From Anaerohalosphaeraceae bacterium (GTDB lineage: Bacteria; Planctomycetota; Phycisphaerae; Sedimentisphaerales; Anaerohalosphaeraceae): a stretch of 49,355 nucleotides of DNA. The notes below the pieces were generated by a model. That model ran no database searches, had not been told where the DNA came from, and saw only the letters and a list, made by a program, of their open reading frames with translations. Numbering within the stretch: the stretch's first letter is position 1; each line of letters opens with the position of its first letter. Location of the stretch: contig JBBFLK010000024.1 in the NCBI GenBank assembly GCA_037479115.1, forward strand, positions 1-49,355, written 5' to 3'. Shown here one piece after another: positions 7,713 through 17,259 of this stretch. The position numbers and the translations under genes were made by a program.

Positions 7713-9635
7713 ATGAACCGAGCTGGGAGGCCGAAAGTACACTGCCGCTTTTCTGTTCACAAACTTCAGACAGTCCATATCTCCGGACTGGCCTGCGGAT
7801 TCCTGATTCTTCTTGCCGGCCTTCTGTCGGCCGCCAAAGAAGAGTTTGCTGAACCCGCCGTCAGCCCTGAACAGGAAATCCTCGAAAAAATTGCCGAACA
7901 GGAAAAAAAGACTGAAACCAAAACAACACAGGCCAAAGGAAGAATCTCTCCCGAAGCCCTCGTCGAGTTTCTGCCTGCGGATGACACGCCTCGTTATGCC
8001 GTCCGGCAGATTCAGATTCAGGGAAATCGGGTTCTGACAACGACAGAACTTCTCCAAGACATTCCGGTTGTTTTTGACAGCACCGGACGCTATCAGCTTC
8101 CTGCGGAGCCGGCTGCCCTCTATGATTTCCGGGACATTCGGCGTCTGATTGCCCAGCCCGGAGAAGCCGGAACCGTCTCGGCGCGGACCATTCAGGGGCT
8201 GACCCAATATCTCCTTCAGGTGTATCAGAAGCACAACTACGCGGGTATCTATGTCTATGTCCCCGCAGAGGCCTTCGGCCCGGACGGGGCGATTCGACAG
8301 GGAATCCTGCCGATTCAAATTCTCGAGGCCCGGGTTCAGACGGTCAGCCGTCAGTCATTCACGCCGGACCTGCAGCCCGCTTCCCGAACCTATCTGCGCG
8401 AAGGCCTGATGGAGGAGTGGTCCCCCGTCAAAAGCGGCACCGTGCTCAATCAGAAAAAACTCAACGACTTTCTTGGGGTGATGAATCTCAATCCGGACCG
8501 GTATGTATCCGCCCTGATCAGCAAAGGCACCGAGCCCAATGCACTGTCGGTCCAATACAATGTCTATGAAGCCAACCCCTGGCACTGGTTCCTTCAGGTG
8601 GACAATTCCGGAACCGACGACCGCAAATGGGCCCCGCGCATCGGCTTAATTCACACGAATGCTCTCGGGTTTGACGACCGGTTTACCGCCATTTATCAGG
8701 CCAAGCCCGAGCGCGGTTTCGAGGACGAATTCTCCGTGTACAGCAGCTACGACTTTCCGCTGCTGACGCCGTTCCTGAGGGCCAGTCTGTTCGGGGCCTA
8801 CAGCGAATACAACAGCCAGGGCCTGGGTACATTTGATTTTCTGGGTCGCGGATATTTCTACGGCACGCAGCTGCGCTGGCATGCTCTCCAGCACAACGGC
8901 TGGTTCTTTGACGTGACCGGCACCCTCATTCAGGAGGAAAGCCGGACCAGTCCGCTGCTTGTGCAGACCTCCGAAGTCCGGATGGACCTGTGGGGCTGGG
9001 GCGTCGAACTGTACAAGACCGAAGACCGTGCCGAAACGTTTGTGAGCTTCTCCCAGCTGCAGTCGTTTGAAACGTCCGGCGATTTCCTGACCGTTCGCGG
9101 GTCCGGAGCCGCTGATGAGGATTTTGCTGTGTACACGGCCGCTGTACGTCACAGCCGATACCTGGATGCGGGCAAAGTGCACCGGCTCAGCGGGTCGTTC
9201 TCCTGGACGGGTTCCGACGGACGGATGGTGCCTTCGCGGATGTCCGCCTTCGGCGGGATGTACACCGTTCGCGGATACGACGAATACGAAGTCATTGCCG
9301 ACGGCGGTATTCTGGCTTCGCTCCAATACGAATATGACCTTGTTCAGGCCGACCGGGTCCGCAGCGGAAATGACCGCTCCGCCGCGTCTGAGCCCAAACC
9401 GTTTCTGCGCAAACTGGCACCGGCGGTGTTTCTGGACTACGGCCAGGCCCGTATCAGAGATGCTTTGCCTTTTGAACAGACGGATACGGAGCTGTGCTCC
9501 ATCGGCGGCGGACTCATCACCGAGCTGGGAACCCATCTGACCGGCACTGTGTATGCCGGCTATCCGCTGATTGCCACGGAAAACACTCGGGAAGGGAAAG
9601 GTCGGCTGCATGCCGGCATTTTGATACGCTGGTAA
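7713..9635 (+). CDS. TpsB outer-membrane transporter (ShlB/FhaC/HecB family)
   Basis: A 640-aa two-partner secretion translocator. In the family it recognises the TPS domain of its partner in the periplasm with POTRA domains and exports it through a 16-strand barrel. Signal peptide about 1-41 (SGLACGFLILLAGLLSAA), a charged E/K-rich linker, POTRA region about 95-260 (YAVRQIQIQGNRVLTTTELL opens it), then the barrel from about 280 to the end. The VRGY motif of the inward loop is at about 519 (MYTVRGYDEYE). AGGGAG lies six nt before ATG 7713. ATG 7665 is in frame with GGAG five nt upstream and would add 16 residues. First gene of the tpsB-tpsA operon; the partner follows after 67 nt. Confidence 0.88.
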   Translation: MNRAGRPKVHCRFSVHKLQTVHISGLACGFLILLAGLLSAAKEEFAEPAVSPEQEILEKIAEQEKKTETKTTQAKGRISPEALVEFLPADDTPRYAVRQIQIQGNRVLTTTELLQDIPVVFDSTGRYQLPAEPAALYDFRDIRRLIAQPGEAGTVSARTIQGLTQYLLQVYQKHNYAGIYVYVPAEAFGPDGAIRQGILPIQILEARVQTVSRQSFTPDLQPASRTYLREGLMEEWSPVKSGTVLNQKKLNDFLGVMNLNPDRYVSALISKGTEPNALSVQYNVYEANPWHWFLQVDNSGTDDRKWAPRIGLIHTNALGFDDRFTAIYQAKPERGFEDEFSVYSSYDFPLLTPFLRASLFGAYSEYNSQGLGTFDFLGRGYFYGTQLRWHALQHNGWFFDVTGTLIQEESRTSPLLVQTSEVRMDLWGWGVELYKTEDRAETFVSFSQLQSFETSGDFLTVRGSGAADEDFAVYTAAVRHSRYLDAGKVHRLSGSFSWTGSDGRMVPSRMSAFGGMYTVRGYDEYEVIADGGILASLQYEYDLVQADRVRSGNDRSAASEPKPFLRKLAPAVFLDYGQARIRDALPFEQTDTELCSIGGGLITELGTHLTGTVYAGYPLIATENTREGKGRLHAGILIRW

Positions 9636-9702
9636 ACCGTCAAAAAAAGATTCGAACGAACCAGAACAATCTTTCAAGAAAAAATAAATTGAGGGGAATA
9701 CA

Positions 9703-12700
9703 ATGAAAACTTTTGCTCAGTCTCTTTCGGCTCTCACGGTGCGTCAGGCCACTTCTCTTCTGCTGATTGTCTGCACGCTTCATCTGAACATCGCTCAGGT
9801 CCGGGCGATGAGCGGAGCGGAGCCGCAGACCGGCAATGTCTCTGTCGGTCCCATCGCCGCCGAGGGCGTAACCACCGTAACGGTCAATGCCGGTGCCGGT
9901 CCCGCCAAGGCCGTCATCAACTGGCAGGACCTGAACATCAGCGACAAGCAGACCCTGCAGTTTGTCCGGGACGGCGGAGCATTTGTCGTCCTCAACCGGG
10001 ATTTGCAGTCGTCGGCCACCCGTATCGACGGCACCATTCTGGGCAATCAGGGACATATCATCATCGTTAATCAGAACGGCGTCGTCTTCGGCCCGACCGC
10101 TTCGGTTCAGGCCGCCAAGTTCACCGCCGGTGCGATGACCATCAGCGACCAGGACTTCCTGACTCAGGACACGCTGAAGTTTATCGTCACCGACGGAGCC
10201 GTCAAAAACCTCGGCACCATTACCGCCGAGCAGGTGGCCCTGATTGGACGGGAAGTCATCAACCGCGGAATCATCCAGACCCCGGCCGGCGGCTTTGTCC
10301 TGCTGGCCTCGGCGGATGAGGTCTATCTGGCCGAGAGTCAATCCAGCCCCGTGCGGGTCCGGCTGGCTTCCGCTCCGGAATCCTCCGCCCTTGTCGTCAA
10401 TGAAGAGAACGGGAAAATCGAATCTCCGGCCGGCACCATTATTCTGGCCGCCGGCGACCTGTACGTACAGGCCCTTGATGACCTCAAAGGTCTGGGGGCC
10501 TCTGTGCAGACTGAAACAGGCCGCGTCGGCCAATTCGGCACGGTCTCGGCGGATGCTCAAGAAGGAAACGGAGGCCGGGTCGCCCTGACGGCGGGGGAAG
10601 CGGTCATTCTCGGTTCGGAGAGTGTTACCTCCGCTAACGCCGCCCAAAACGGCGACGGCGGACAGGTGATTGTCTTTTCACCGCAGACCGCTCTGTTCAG
10701 CCAGGGTGCTCAAATCCAGGCCAAAGGCGGTTCGGAATCCGGCAGCGGCGGTTTTGCCGAACTGTCCGGCAAAGCTTATACCGAAACGGCCGGCGATGTG
10801 GATTTGACGGCCGCCAACGGCCGCAAAGGAACCTTCCTCCTGGACCCCCGAAACATTAAAGTCGTCGCCTCCGGAACCGAAGAAGGCATCTTCTATAATT
10901 CCTCCGACATCTGGAAACCGCTGGACAGCGATTCCGGCGACAACCAGTATTCGCGCCTGCCGATTGAAAAACTCGAGCAGTATCTGTCCTACAGCTCGGT
11001 CATTCTTGAAACCGATTATTCGAGCCGCTGCGAATCCCAGACCGGATGGGTCTGGTTCGATGCCGGACGGGATGTTCAGAACAGCGCCGATACATCCCTG
11101 ACCGTCAATGCCAAGAACTGGATTAAACTGGACAGCGGAATCCGCTTTACCGGCTCCGGCGATATTACGTTAAATGCCGACACCGACATTACAGTCAACT
11201 CGGCTGTTCAGACCGGCGGCACACTGAACCTGAACGCCGACCGCCATATCACCGTCAACGCCCCTCTGACCGCCGGCGGAAATATGAACCTGATTGCGGA
11301 TAACAACCACGACGTCAACGGCGATTTGAAAACCTCTGCGGCGGCTCCGCTGACCGCCTCCGGCCATATTGACCTGAAAGGCAATGATATTGATCTGGGT
11401 GCGGCCGTGACGGCCGGCGGAAACCTGACTATCACAGGCCGGGATTGTCTGAATCCGGAACCGGTCTGGGGCAACATCCATGCCCGCAGCACCCTGACCG
11501 CCGGCGGCAATATTGAAATCTCCGTCACCGGCGAAGAAGAACTCTATCAGTGGGTTCCGACCGGCTACTACTCCGGCTATTATATCACAACAATCCGATA
11601 CAACCCCGGCACGATTACGCTGGACGGCGACGTGACCGCCGGCGGAAACATCGCCCTGTACAATGACACCTATGCGACCAATGTGACCGGAAACGGCGTG
11701 ACCCTGCAGGCCGGCGGCGATATCCTGCTGAAAAATGACGGAATCCCCAGCTCGGAAAAAGACAACTGCACCCTGCTGCAGGGCGAACACTATCTGGCCC
11801 TGATTGCCGGCGGTCAGATTCAGGCCGAAAACACCCTCATTCAGGTGACCGGCAGCACGCTCAAACTTCAGCAGACGCCGGACCTGAATCTGAAAAACTT
11901 CACCTTCGGCAATCAGAACAACACCGATCTGATTGCCAACAGCACAGGCGGCTCCGTCATCATAGTTGATGCCGCCAACGGCGGAAAAAACCAGAATGCC
12001 GCCGACCAGTGGAAATCCATCGAATCCACAGCTCAGCAAAACATCACCCTCCAGGGCAGCGGAGATATTCGAACCAAGACGCTGCGGGCCTATGAAGGCA
12101 GCATCCAGGTCACGTCCTCCAACGGCGACATTCTCGGCTCGGAAACGATTGCCGCTGACCGCGGGAATATTACCCTCCAGGCCAAAGACGACATCATTCT
12201 GGCCAAAGACGTCACCGCCGGCGGCAACATCAAAATGTCCGCCTCCGACTATACCATTTATCTGGGAGGCAACACGACGGCGGCCGGATATGTCTGGCTG
12301 ACCGCCAATACGCGTCTGAACGGCACCGGCGACCAAAAAATTCAGGCCGGCACCTGGATGCGGGCGGACGGCTCTGTCCGCAAGACAACCGCCGGCGATT
12401 TGAATCTGGCCGGCGGCAGCGGAATCTACCTGGCCGACGATGTCAGCACCGTCTGGGGAGACCTGATTTTTGAAAATCCCGTCATCGCCTTTGGACTCGG
12501 GCATCAGACGTTTGATGCGGACGGCAGCGGGAAAAAACTGACTGCAAAGGGTTCTATTCAGAAAACAAGAGCCGGCGATTTGACGCTCGACGGCGGCTGG
12601 AACGCCGGATATGAGATTGAACTGGGCGGCGACGTGACGGTCAGCAGCGGCAGTCTGTATCTCGGCGAGAACGGCACCTTCCACGACAAAACGCTTGCCG

Positions 12701-14814
12701 CCGCCGGCAGCAGACTCCAGGCCGCTAAAGGCGATATCCGCGCCGCCAATACCCTGACCGGTCTGGGTGATCTGACGCTTCAGGCGGGGGATGATATTCT
12801 GGTTTACGGCGACCTGAACGCCGCCGGACATCTGGCGATGCAGTCGGGCATGGTTGCCGGCCAGGCCTCCGAGATGACGGTCTATGGAAATGTCACCGCC
12901 GCCGGTATGAATCTGCGGGCCGGAAACGGGGCACTGGACGGCTACCTTTTGGATACCATTACCATCCACGGCGACACCCAGGCCCTCCGCGGCAGCATCG
13001 ATATGATTTCCGATGACCATATCCGGCTGGACGGACAGGTCTTTGCCGCCGGTCACATCGGACTGTATGCCAACGCCGACAAATCCAAAGGCGGGCAAAT
13101 CGGTGATGTTCGGGTCGGCGGCGACCTGACTGCAGGCCGACACATTCAAATCGACGCTGCCGAGAACACGATTTATCTGGGCGGCAGCGCCTATGCGATT
13201 GACTATATTCACCTGATGGCCAATACAAAGCTGAACGGCTTCGGCGACCAGGTTCTTCATGCCGGCCGCTACATTCAGGCCGACGGGTACGTCCGCAAAT
13301 GCACCGCCGGCGACCTCTGGCTGTGGGGACTGGGCTTCAATGAGCTGTTCCGCTCGATCGACCTGCGGCACCAGAACAGCGGGCCGGCCCTGAGCACCCA
13401 TCAGGGCAATCTGTGGGTCCTCGGCAAACACGATATTCAGATTGCCGGCGACATCACCACCTTCGGGCCGGACGGTTCGGGCTGGACTCCCACGGCCGGC
13501 TGCTTCTACGGCGTCTGGCCGACCGGCGGCGTGCTGCTGTACTCGATGACCGGACGTATCTACTCCGGCACTTCGGAGGGGCTGAATGTGAATATTACCG
13601 GCAGCTCCGACCACAAAGCCGGATTGGGTGTGGTCAACCCGCTCTACTACTTCAAAAACGGCTCCCAGGTCGAGCAGTTCGACCGGCTGGCGATTGCGGT
13701 TATCAGCGAGGAGAACCTTGTTCTCGGCCCCTCCGGCTCTCTGAACGCCTTCGGCAGATACTACAGCGATGTGGATGACCGGGATACCCTTTTCCTGCTC
13801 GACAGTCCGGCGGAAATCGGCGGCTATGACCGCAACCCGGGTGTACCTTTTGATGCAGCCGTCTATCTGGCCAGCACGGCCGGCAATGTTCAAATGGATA
13901 TGAAAACCCGGATTCGCTCTTGCGAAGACGCACCTGTTCTTCCCGTCGCCCTCGCGGATGAAAGCCCTGACGGAATGGTGCCGGTCGAAGAAACCGTGCA
14001 GCTTGTGTCCAAAGGTGCGATGGTTATCGACGCCTATGATTCTGTTCTTCCCTTCGGGACAGACTTCAGGATTTCGCTGGCCGGCAACGGCATCACCAGT
14101 GATGTCGGCGACCGCCTCGAGGTTGTCTCCCGCATCACCGAATGGCGGGCGGACGCCTATGGTCGTCTGCCGTATGCCGACCCGGCGGAAGGGGAAGGCC
14201 CGTTCCCGGCCGGATACAACTATGTCCTCCGCGGAGCCGGTCTGGAAAACCCGGAGATTACGGACGGTCGGGCCTGGGTTTTTGATGAGCCGGAAACGCC
14301 GGTGCCTGCCGGCGAAGTCGCTCCGCTCTATCGGCCGGAAGAACCGCGTCTGGGCGGCTGTCCGGTGGAGATGGACGCGGCGGCGGCGGAGCTGGGCATT
14401 CATTCCGACCAGCTCCAGGTGGCGATTGCCAACTCGCTGGCCCTGAACCCGACCCTAAACCCCTGCAGTGCCTGTGCTCAGCTGATTGGCGCTGCCAATA
14501 TCCTCAAGGACAGCGAGCGGATGGCGGCTGTTGCAGCCGTTTTCGAGCAGATTGCCCCGGCGGATATGCCCTTCACGCCTGAAATGGGTGCGGTCATTGC
14601 TTCAGCCTTTGCCCAGCAGGCCCAAACCGACACACGGTACGCCTCTGCAATGGAGTTTGTGGATGCGTTTGTTCGGTACGTCACCATCCTCGATCGTCAG
14701 CTTCAGGCCCCCATCGGCGACCCGGTGGCCTTCGCCCTGAACCGATACGGCAGCTCGCTGATGAGCCGCAACAGCAACATTGCGGCCTATCTGCTGATGC
14801 AGATTCAGCAGTAA
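9703..14814 (+). CDS. TpsA exoprotein (filamentous haemagglutinin-type, beta-helical)
   Basis: A 1703-aa secreted protein, the substrate of the preceding TpsB. Signal peptide about 1-35, then a TPS/haemagglutination-activity domain (about 37-300) with the diagnostic VNQNGVVFG at 122-130. A long beta-helix follows, made of imperfect repeats such as LTAGGNMNLIADN, VTAGGNIALYNDT and ITLQAKDDIILAKDVTAGG. The C-terminal 150 residues are different: alpha-helical, with CPVEMDAAAAELGI and NPCSACAQLIGAANIL, which may anchor or release the fibre (inference). The ATG has AGGGG upstream. A 7-bp hairpin (AAAGATT/AATCTTT, 9646-9673) lies between the two genes and may set their ratio. Adhesion or surface structure is the likely role; no toxin domain is recognisable. 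Confidence 0.85.
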   Translation: MKTFAQSLSALTVRQATSLLLIVCTLHLNIAQVRAMSGAEPQTGNVSVGPIAAEGVTTVTVNAGAGPAKAVINWQDLNISDKQTLQFVRDGGAFVVLNRDLQSSATRIDGTILGNQGHIIIVNQNGVVFGPTASVQAAKFTAGAMTISDQDFLTQDTLKFIVTDGAVKNLGTITAEQVALIGREVINRGIIQTPAGGFVLLASADEVYLAESQSSPVRVRLASAPESSALVVNEENGKIESPAGTIILAAGDLYVQALDDLKGLGASVQTETGRVGQFGTVSADAQEGNGGRVALTAGEAVILGSESVTSANAAQNGDGGQVIVFSPQTALFSQGAQIQAKGGSESGSGGFAELSGKAYTETAGDVDLTAANGRKGTFLLDPRNIKVVASGTEEGIFYNSSDIWKPLDSDSGDNQYSRLPIEKLEQYLSYSSVILETDYSSRCESQTGWVWFDAGRDVQNSADTSLTVNAKNWIKLDSGIRFTGSGDITLNADTDITVNSAVQTGGTLNLNADRHITVNAPLTAGGNMNLIADNNHDVNGDLKTSAAAPLTASGHIDLKGNDIDLGAAVTAGGNLTITGRDCLNPEPVWGNIHARSTLTAGGNIEISVTGEEELYQWVPTGYYSGYYITTIRYNPGTITLDGDVTAGGNIALYNDTYATNVTGNGVTLQAGGDILLKNDGIPSSEKDNCTLLQGEHYLALIAGGQIQAENTLIQVTGSTLKLQQTPDLNLKNFTFGNQNNTDLIANSTGGSVIIVDAANGGKNQNAADQWKSIESTAQQNITLQGSGDIRTKTLRAYEGSIQVTSSNGDILGSETIAADRGNITLQAKDDIILAKDVTAGGNIKMSASDYTIYLGGNTTAAGYVWLTANTRLNGTGDQKIQAGTWMRADGSVRKTTAGDLNLAGGSGIYLADDVSTVWGDLIFENPVIAFGLGHQTFDADGSGKKLTAKGSIQKTRAGDLTLDGGWNAGYEIELGGDVTVSSGSLYLGENGTFHDKTLAAAGSRLQAAKGDIRAANTLTGLGDLTLQAGDDILVYGDLNAAGHLAMQSGMVAGQASEMTVYGNVTAAGMNLRAGNGALDGYLLDTITIHGDTQALRGSIDMISDDHIRLDGQVFAAGHIGLYANADKSKGGQIGDVRVGGDLTAGRHIQIDAAENTIYLGGSAYAIDYIHLMANTKLNGFGDQVLHAGRYIQADGYVRKCTAGDLWLWGLGFNELFRSIDLRHQNSGPALSTHQGNLWVLGKHDIQIAGDITTFGPDGSGWTPTAGCFYGVWPTGGVLLYSMTGRIYSGTSEGLNVNITGSSDHKAGLGVVNPLYYFKNGSQVEQFDRLAIAVISEENLVLGPSGSLNAFGRYYSDVDDRDTLFLLDSPAEIGGYDRNPGVPFDAAVYLASTAGNVQMDMKTRIRSCEDAPVLPVALADESPDGMVPVEETVQLVSKGAMVIDAYDSVLPFGTDFRISLAGNGITSDVGDRLEVVSRITEWRADAYGRLPYADPAEGEGPFPAGYNYVLRGAGLENPEITDGRAWVFDEPETPVPAGEVAPLYRPEEPRLGGCPVEMDAAAAELGIHSDQLQVAIANSLALNPTLNPCSACAQLIGAANILKDSERMAAVAAVFEQIAPADMPFTPEMGAVIASAFAQQAQTDTRYASAMEFVDAFVRYVTILDRQLQAPIGDPVAFALNRYGSSLMSRNSNIAAYLLMQIQQ

Positions 14815-14832
14815 ACGACCCCACCCTGAATG

Positions 14833-14869
14833 AAAAAGCCCTTCGGACCAAACCCCGAAGGGCTTTTTT
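14833..14869. terminator. Bidirectional intrinsic terminator
   Basis: The stem AAAAAGCCCTTCGG (14833-14846) pairs with its complement up to 14868, with an 8-nt loop. T-tracts exist on both strands. It ends the TpsA operon and, from the other side, the cupin gene. Confidence 0.9.
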
Positions 14870-14911
14870 CTTTAACCCCTGATTACCTGTCTTCTTGTAT
14901 CCCTGTATTCC

Positions 14912-15262
14912 TTATTTTTGATACGCTATCGGCACCAGGCACAAAAACCGAGCAGGCATCGAAGAGGACAGATTCCGAAACTGATGCACCTCATTGGCCG
15001 CCACCAGCAAGGCATCGTGAATCTTTAAGGGCACTGCGCCATCTTCTCGAACAACGGCCACTTCCCCACTCAGCACCAAAACCTCATGTTCAAAATTATG
15101 CCGGTGATAAGGAGTATGCCCGCCGGGCTCCAGTTCAAACACCCGCATGGCAAACGTCGGGGCCTGCTCCTTCGGGCCGAAAACCACTCGCACCTTGACA
15201 TCCTTCGCCCCTTCCATCTGAACGGGTTCTGCCGGCACACTCTCGATATTCTTGATAATCAT
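14912..15262 (-). CDS. Small single-domain cupin protein
   Basis: A 116-aa cupin barrel. Motif 1 holds metal ligands His53, His55 and Glu60 (PYHRHNFEHEVLVLSGE); motif 2 holds His93 (EVHQFRN). It probably binds Mn, Fe or Zn. Many such proteins are sensors or small isomerases or dioxygenases; the substrate cannot be read from the sequence. The ATG has AGGA nine nt upstream. Monocistronic, convergent with TpsA across a shared terminator. Confidence 0.8.
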   Translation of the reverse strand: MIIKNIESVPAEPVQMEGAKDVKVRVVFGPKEQAPTFAMRVFELEPGGHTPYHRHNFEHEVLVLSGEVAVVREDGAVPLKIHDALLVAANEVHQFRNLSSSMPARFLCLVPIAYQK

Positions 15263-15491
15263 TCATCTGTTCCTTTCTTTCCTTTTTTTGTCTGATTTAA
15301 CCTGTCTGTCCTTCACTCTGTCCGAAAATCCGCTGTCTTCTTTATCGGACTATCCGCTCTGTTTTGGCTCTTTTTTTCATCGGGAATCGCCCTCGAGTTA
15401 AGCAGTTTGCCTATTTTGTCGTCCTCTCAAATGTTATGTAGATTTTACACAGGATGGCTAAAACAGGCAAAAGAAAGGATTCATTCATTTT

Positions 15492-16430
15492 ATGAGAATG
15501 TCTGCCAATACATCCCGTTGGGTCAGTCTTTTGAGTTTTCTGCTCTTGTCCGCACCTCTATGGGCCTCTTTTCAATCAGACCAGCCCCTTTCTCGAAAAC
15601 TCCGCGGCATCGCCCGCCTGTATATGGCCTACGGGGAGTATAATAAGGCCGAAGGGTATCTGCTGCGTGCCCTCCAGTCCAGCCGGTCCGATAAAGCCTC
15701 CGAGAGCGAAACAGCCGTTTGTATGGTTGATTTGGCGACGCTTTATTCGTATCAGGACCGATTAGCCGAATCTGAAGAGCTTTTTTGGAGGGGCTTGGCT
15801 GCTCAGCAGAAGGCCCTCGGGCCCGACCATCCTTACGTGGCCCATACCCTTCGGAACCTCACGGCCGTCTATATTCGCCGGCATCAGCTGGACCGAGCGG
15901 CGGAAACCCTCGAATGGGCCTTTGAGATTATTCTGAAACATCACACACCCGACAACCGAATCGTGACCCCTTTTTATATCGATCAGGCCGTTCTCCTGAC
16001 CCGAATGGGGGTTTGGGATGAGGCGGAAGCAATCTTCCTCGATATGCTCGAAAGAGTCTGCGCTGATTTCGGCCAAAACCATCTTTATACTGCCCAGGTG
16101 CGGAAAGGACTGGCGGAACTTTATTTGGAAACCGGGCAATACAGCCTGGCCGCCGAACAGATGGAACAGGTTTTGACGATTCAGCAGAGTATTTACGGAC
16201 AAACGCATCGCATGCTGCTGGATTCCTATCTGCTCGGGGCAAAAATCTGCCGGCTTCAGGGGGATTTGCAGCAAATGCAGGCCTATTTTGACAAAGCCCT
16301 GTCCGCGGTGCTCCCTTCCGGGGACATCATTGCAACAGCCCGTCTTTACGAACAAATGAATCATATTCGCTCTGCGGACTTTATCGCCGCCGCCGTCAAA
16401 AACGATACTCCCGCTGAATCCGCCGGATAA
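15492..16430 (+). CDS. Exported tetratricopeptide-repeat protein
   Basis: A 312-aa protein with an N-terminal signal peptide (SLLSFLLLSAPLWAS, about residues 12-26) and then TPR or kinesin-light-chain-like repeats: LRGIARLYMAYGEYNKAEGYL, VDLATLYSYQDRLAESEELF, LRNLTAVYIRRHQLDRAAETL and KGLAELYLETGQYSLAAEQM. It should sit in the periplasm as a binding scaffold. ATG 15492 and ATG 15498 are both possible; AAGGA lies about 12 nt before the first. No operon partner; a 434-nt gap follows. Confidence 0.75.
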   Translation: MRMSANTSRWVSLLSFLLLSAPLWASFQSDQPLSRKLRGIARLYMAYGEYNKAEGYLLRALQSSRSDKASESETAVCMVDLATLYSYQDRLAESEELFWRGLAAQQKALGPDHPYVAHTLRNLTAVYIRRHQLDRAAETLEWAFEIILKHHTPDNRIVTPFYIDQAVLLTRMGVWDEAEAIFLDMLERVCADFGQNHLYTAQVRKGLAELYLETGQYSLAAEQMEQVLTIQQSIYGQTHRMLLDSYLLGAKICRLQGDLQQMQAYFDKALSAVLPSGDIIATARLYEQMNHIRSADFIAAAVKNDTPAESAG

Positions 16431-16728
16431 TTGGCTTACTTTTTCTCGATTTCCCTCTTTTCTCGGACACCCTATATATTGTACGTTGTCTATTTCGCCC
16501 ATTTCCCCAAAAACGGACAGCACTTCTTTTAAATTAGGACAGGTAAAAAACCAGATTTTAGACTTGCCGGATTGATTTTCTGATAAAAACAGGAGAAAAT
16601 CGGAGCGAAATATCGCTTCTCAAAACTTGCTCTTTTTTTAAAGATTCGAACCGTATGACGCCGATAACAGCATAGTCAATGAGAAAAAACAGCCCGGACG
16701 CAGCAAGCAGACATACAATATATTGTGG
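16431..16728. other. Non-coding stretch
   Basis: No credible gene on either strand; A/T rich with several oligo-T runs. No recognised riboswitch. It leads into the hairpin-rich segment that precedes the FlgM-like gene. Confidence 0.5.
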
Positions 16729-16832
16729 TCTTCTGAAAATCAGAAGAAAACTCCTCAGAAAAAGGATTTGAGGGACCCGAAAAAACGGCTCCGGAAAGCC
16801 GGGAATCTTCAGGTCCGATAAGGAATGTCGGA
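16729..16832 (+). other. Run of four stem-loops before the FlgM-like gene (candidate structured leader)
   Basis: Four consecutive perfect inverted repeats: TCTTCTGA/TCAGAAGA (16729-16736 with 16740-16747), CCTCA/TGAGG (16753-16757 with 16769-16773), CGGCT/AGCCG (16786-16790 with 16797-16801) and TCCGA/TCGGA (16814-16818 with 16828-16832). They end 32 nt before the first possible start codon. No known riboswitch consensus was recognised. It could be a leader or an independent RNA. Confidence 0.35.
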
Positions 16833-16864
16833 GAAGAATTCCAAACGCTGTCAGGTATCACAAT

Positions 16865-17164
16865 ATGCAGAAAAAAAATCCTCAACCCCGTTCGACCAGC
16901 CGCCCCCTATCGGAAATGACCAATATGTCTGGACAGGAATGGATGAATCTCGACCTCGATGAGCTGCTTGGCGAGCCCACGCTGGAACATCTCCAGGCCA
17001 ACCCCATCGGCCGTCTGCTGCAGCTGATTGCTTCCCTGCCGGAAGTCCGTCAGGAAAAAGTATTGCGTGCCCGAAGGGAAATTGCAGAAAACAACCTGGA
17101 TATGGACCGTCGGCTGGATGCGGCCTTAGACCGCATTCTCGAAGAACTCATTATTGATGAATAG
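16865..17164 (+). CDS. Small protein with FlgM-like C-terminus
   Basis: A 99-aa soluble protein. The C-terminal half (LPEVRQEKVLRARREIAENN, then LDAALDRILEELI) has the layout of the FlgM anti-sigma-28 helices: a conserved R-x-x-KV turn, then a helix ending in a di-acidic tail. FlgM binds and holds the flagellar sigma factor. The N-terminal 50 residues are not recognisable. No flagellar gene is nearby, so the assignment is tentative. The start is uncertain: ATG 16865 has a weak AGG upstream, and ATG 16916 or 16925 would still keep the FlgM-like part. Confidence 0.5.
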   Translation: MQKKNPQPRSTSRPLSEMTNMSGQEWMNLDLDELLGEPTLEHLQANPIGRLLQLIASLPEVRQEKVLRARREIAENNLDMDRRLDAALDRILEELIIDE

Positions 17165-17190
17165 CCGATTGAACAGAATCAACGGCTATA

Positions 17191-17223
17191 AGCAGACAAA
17201 CCTGTGTCCGCTGCAGTTTTTTT
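17191..17223 (+). terminator. Probable intrinsic terminator
   Basis: GCAG at 17192-17195 pairs with CTGC at 17211-17214, with a possible inner ACA/TGT pairing, followed by seven Ts (17217-17223). A separate 7-bp hairpin, ATAGCCG/CGGCTAT, lies just before it at 17161-17189, over the stop codon of the FlgM-like gene. Confidence 0.5.
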
Positions 17224-17259
17224 GTCGAAAGCCCGCCCCCCTTTTTCACATTCGAACGA

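Noticed and set aside
11170-14403. Very long minus-strand open frame inside TpsA
   Set aside because: It is a shadow of the repetitive plus-strand gene; no start signal, and its protein has no recognisable domain.
16560-16860. Cyclic-di-GMP (GEMM) riboswitch before the FlgM-like gene
   Set aside because: GGACGCAGCAAGC resembles part of the core, but the rest of the consensus is missing.
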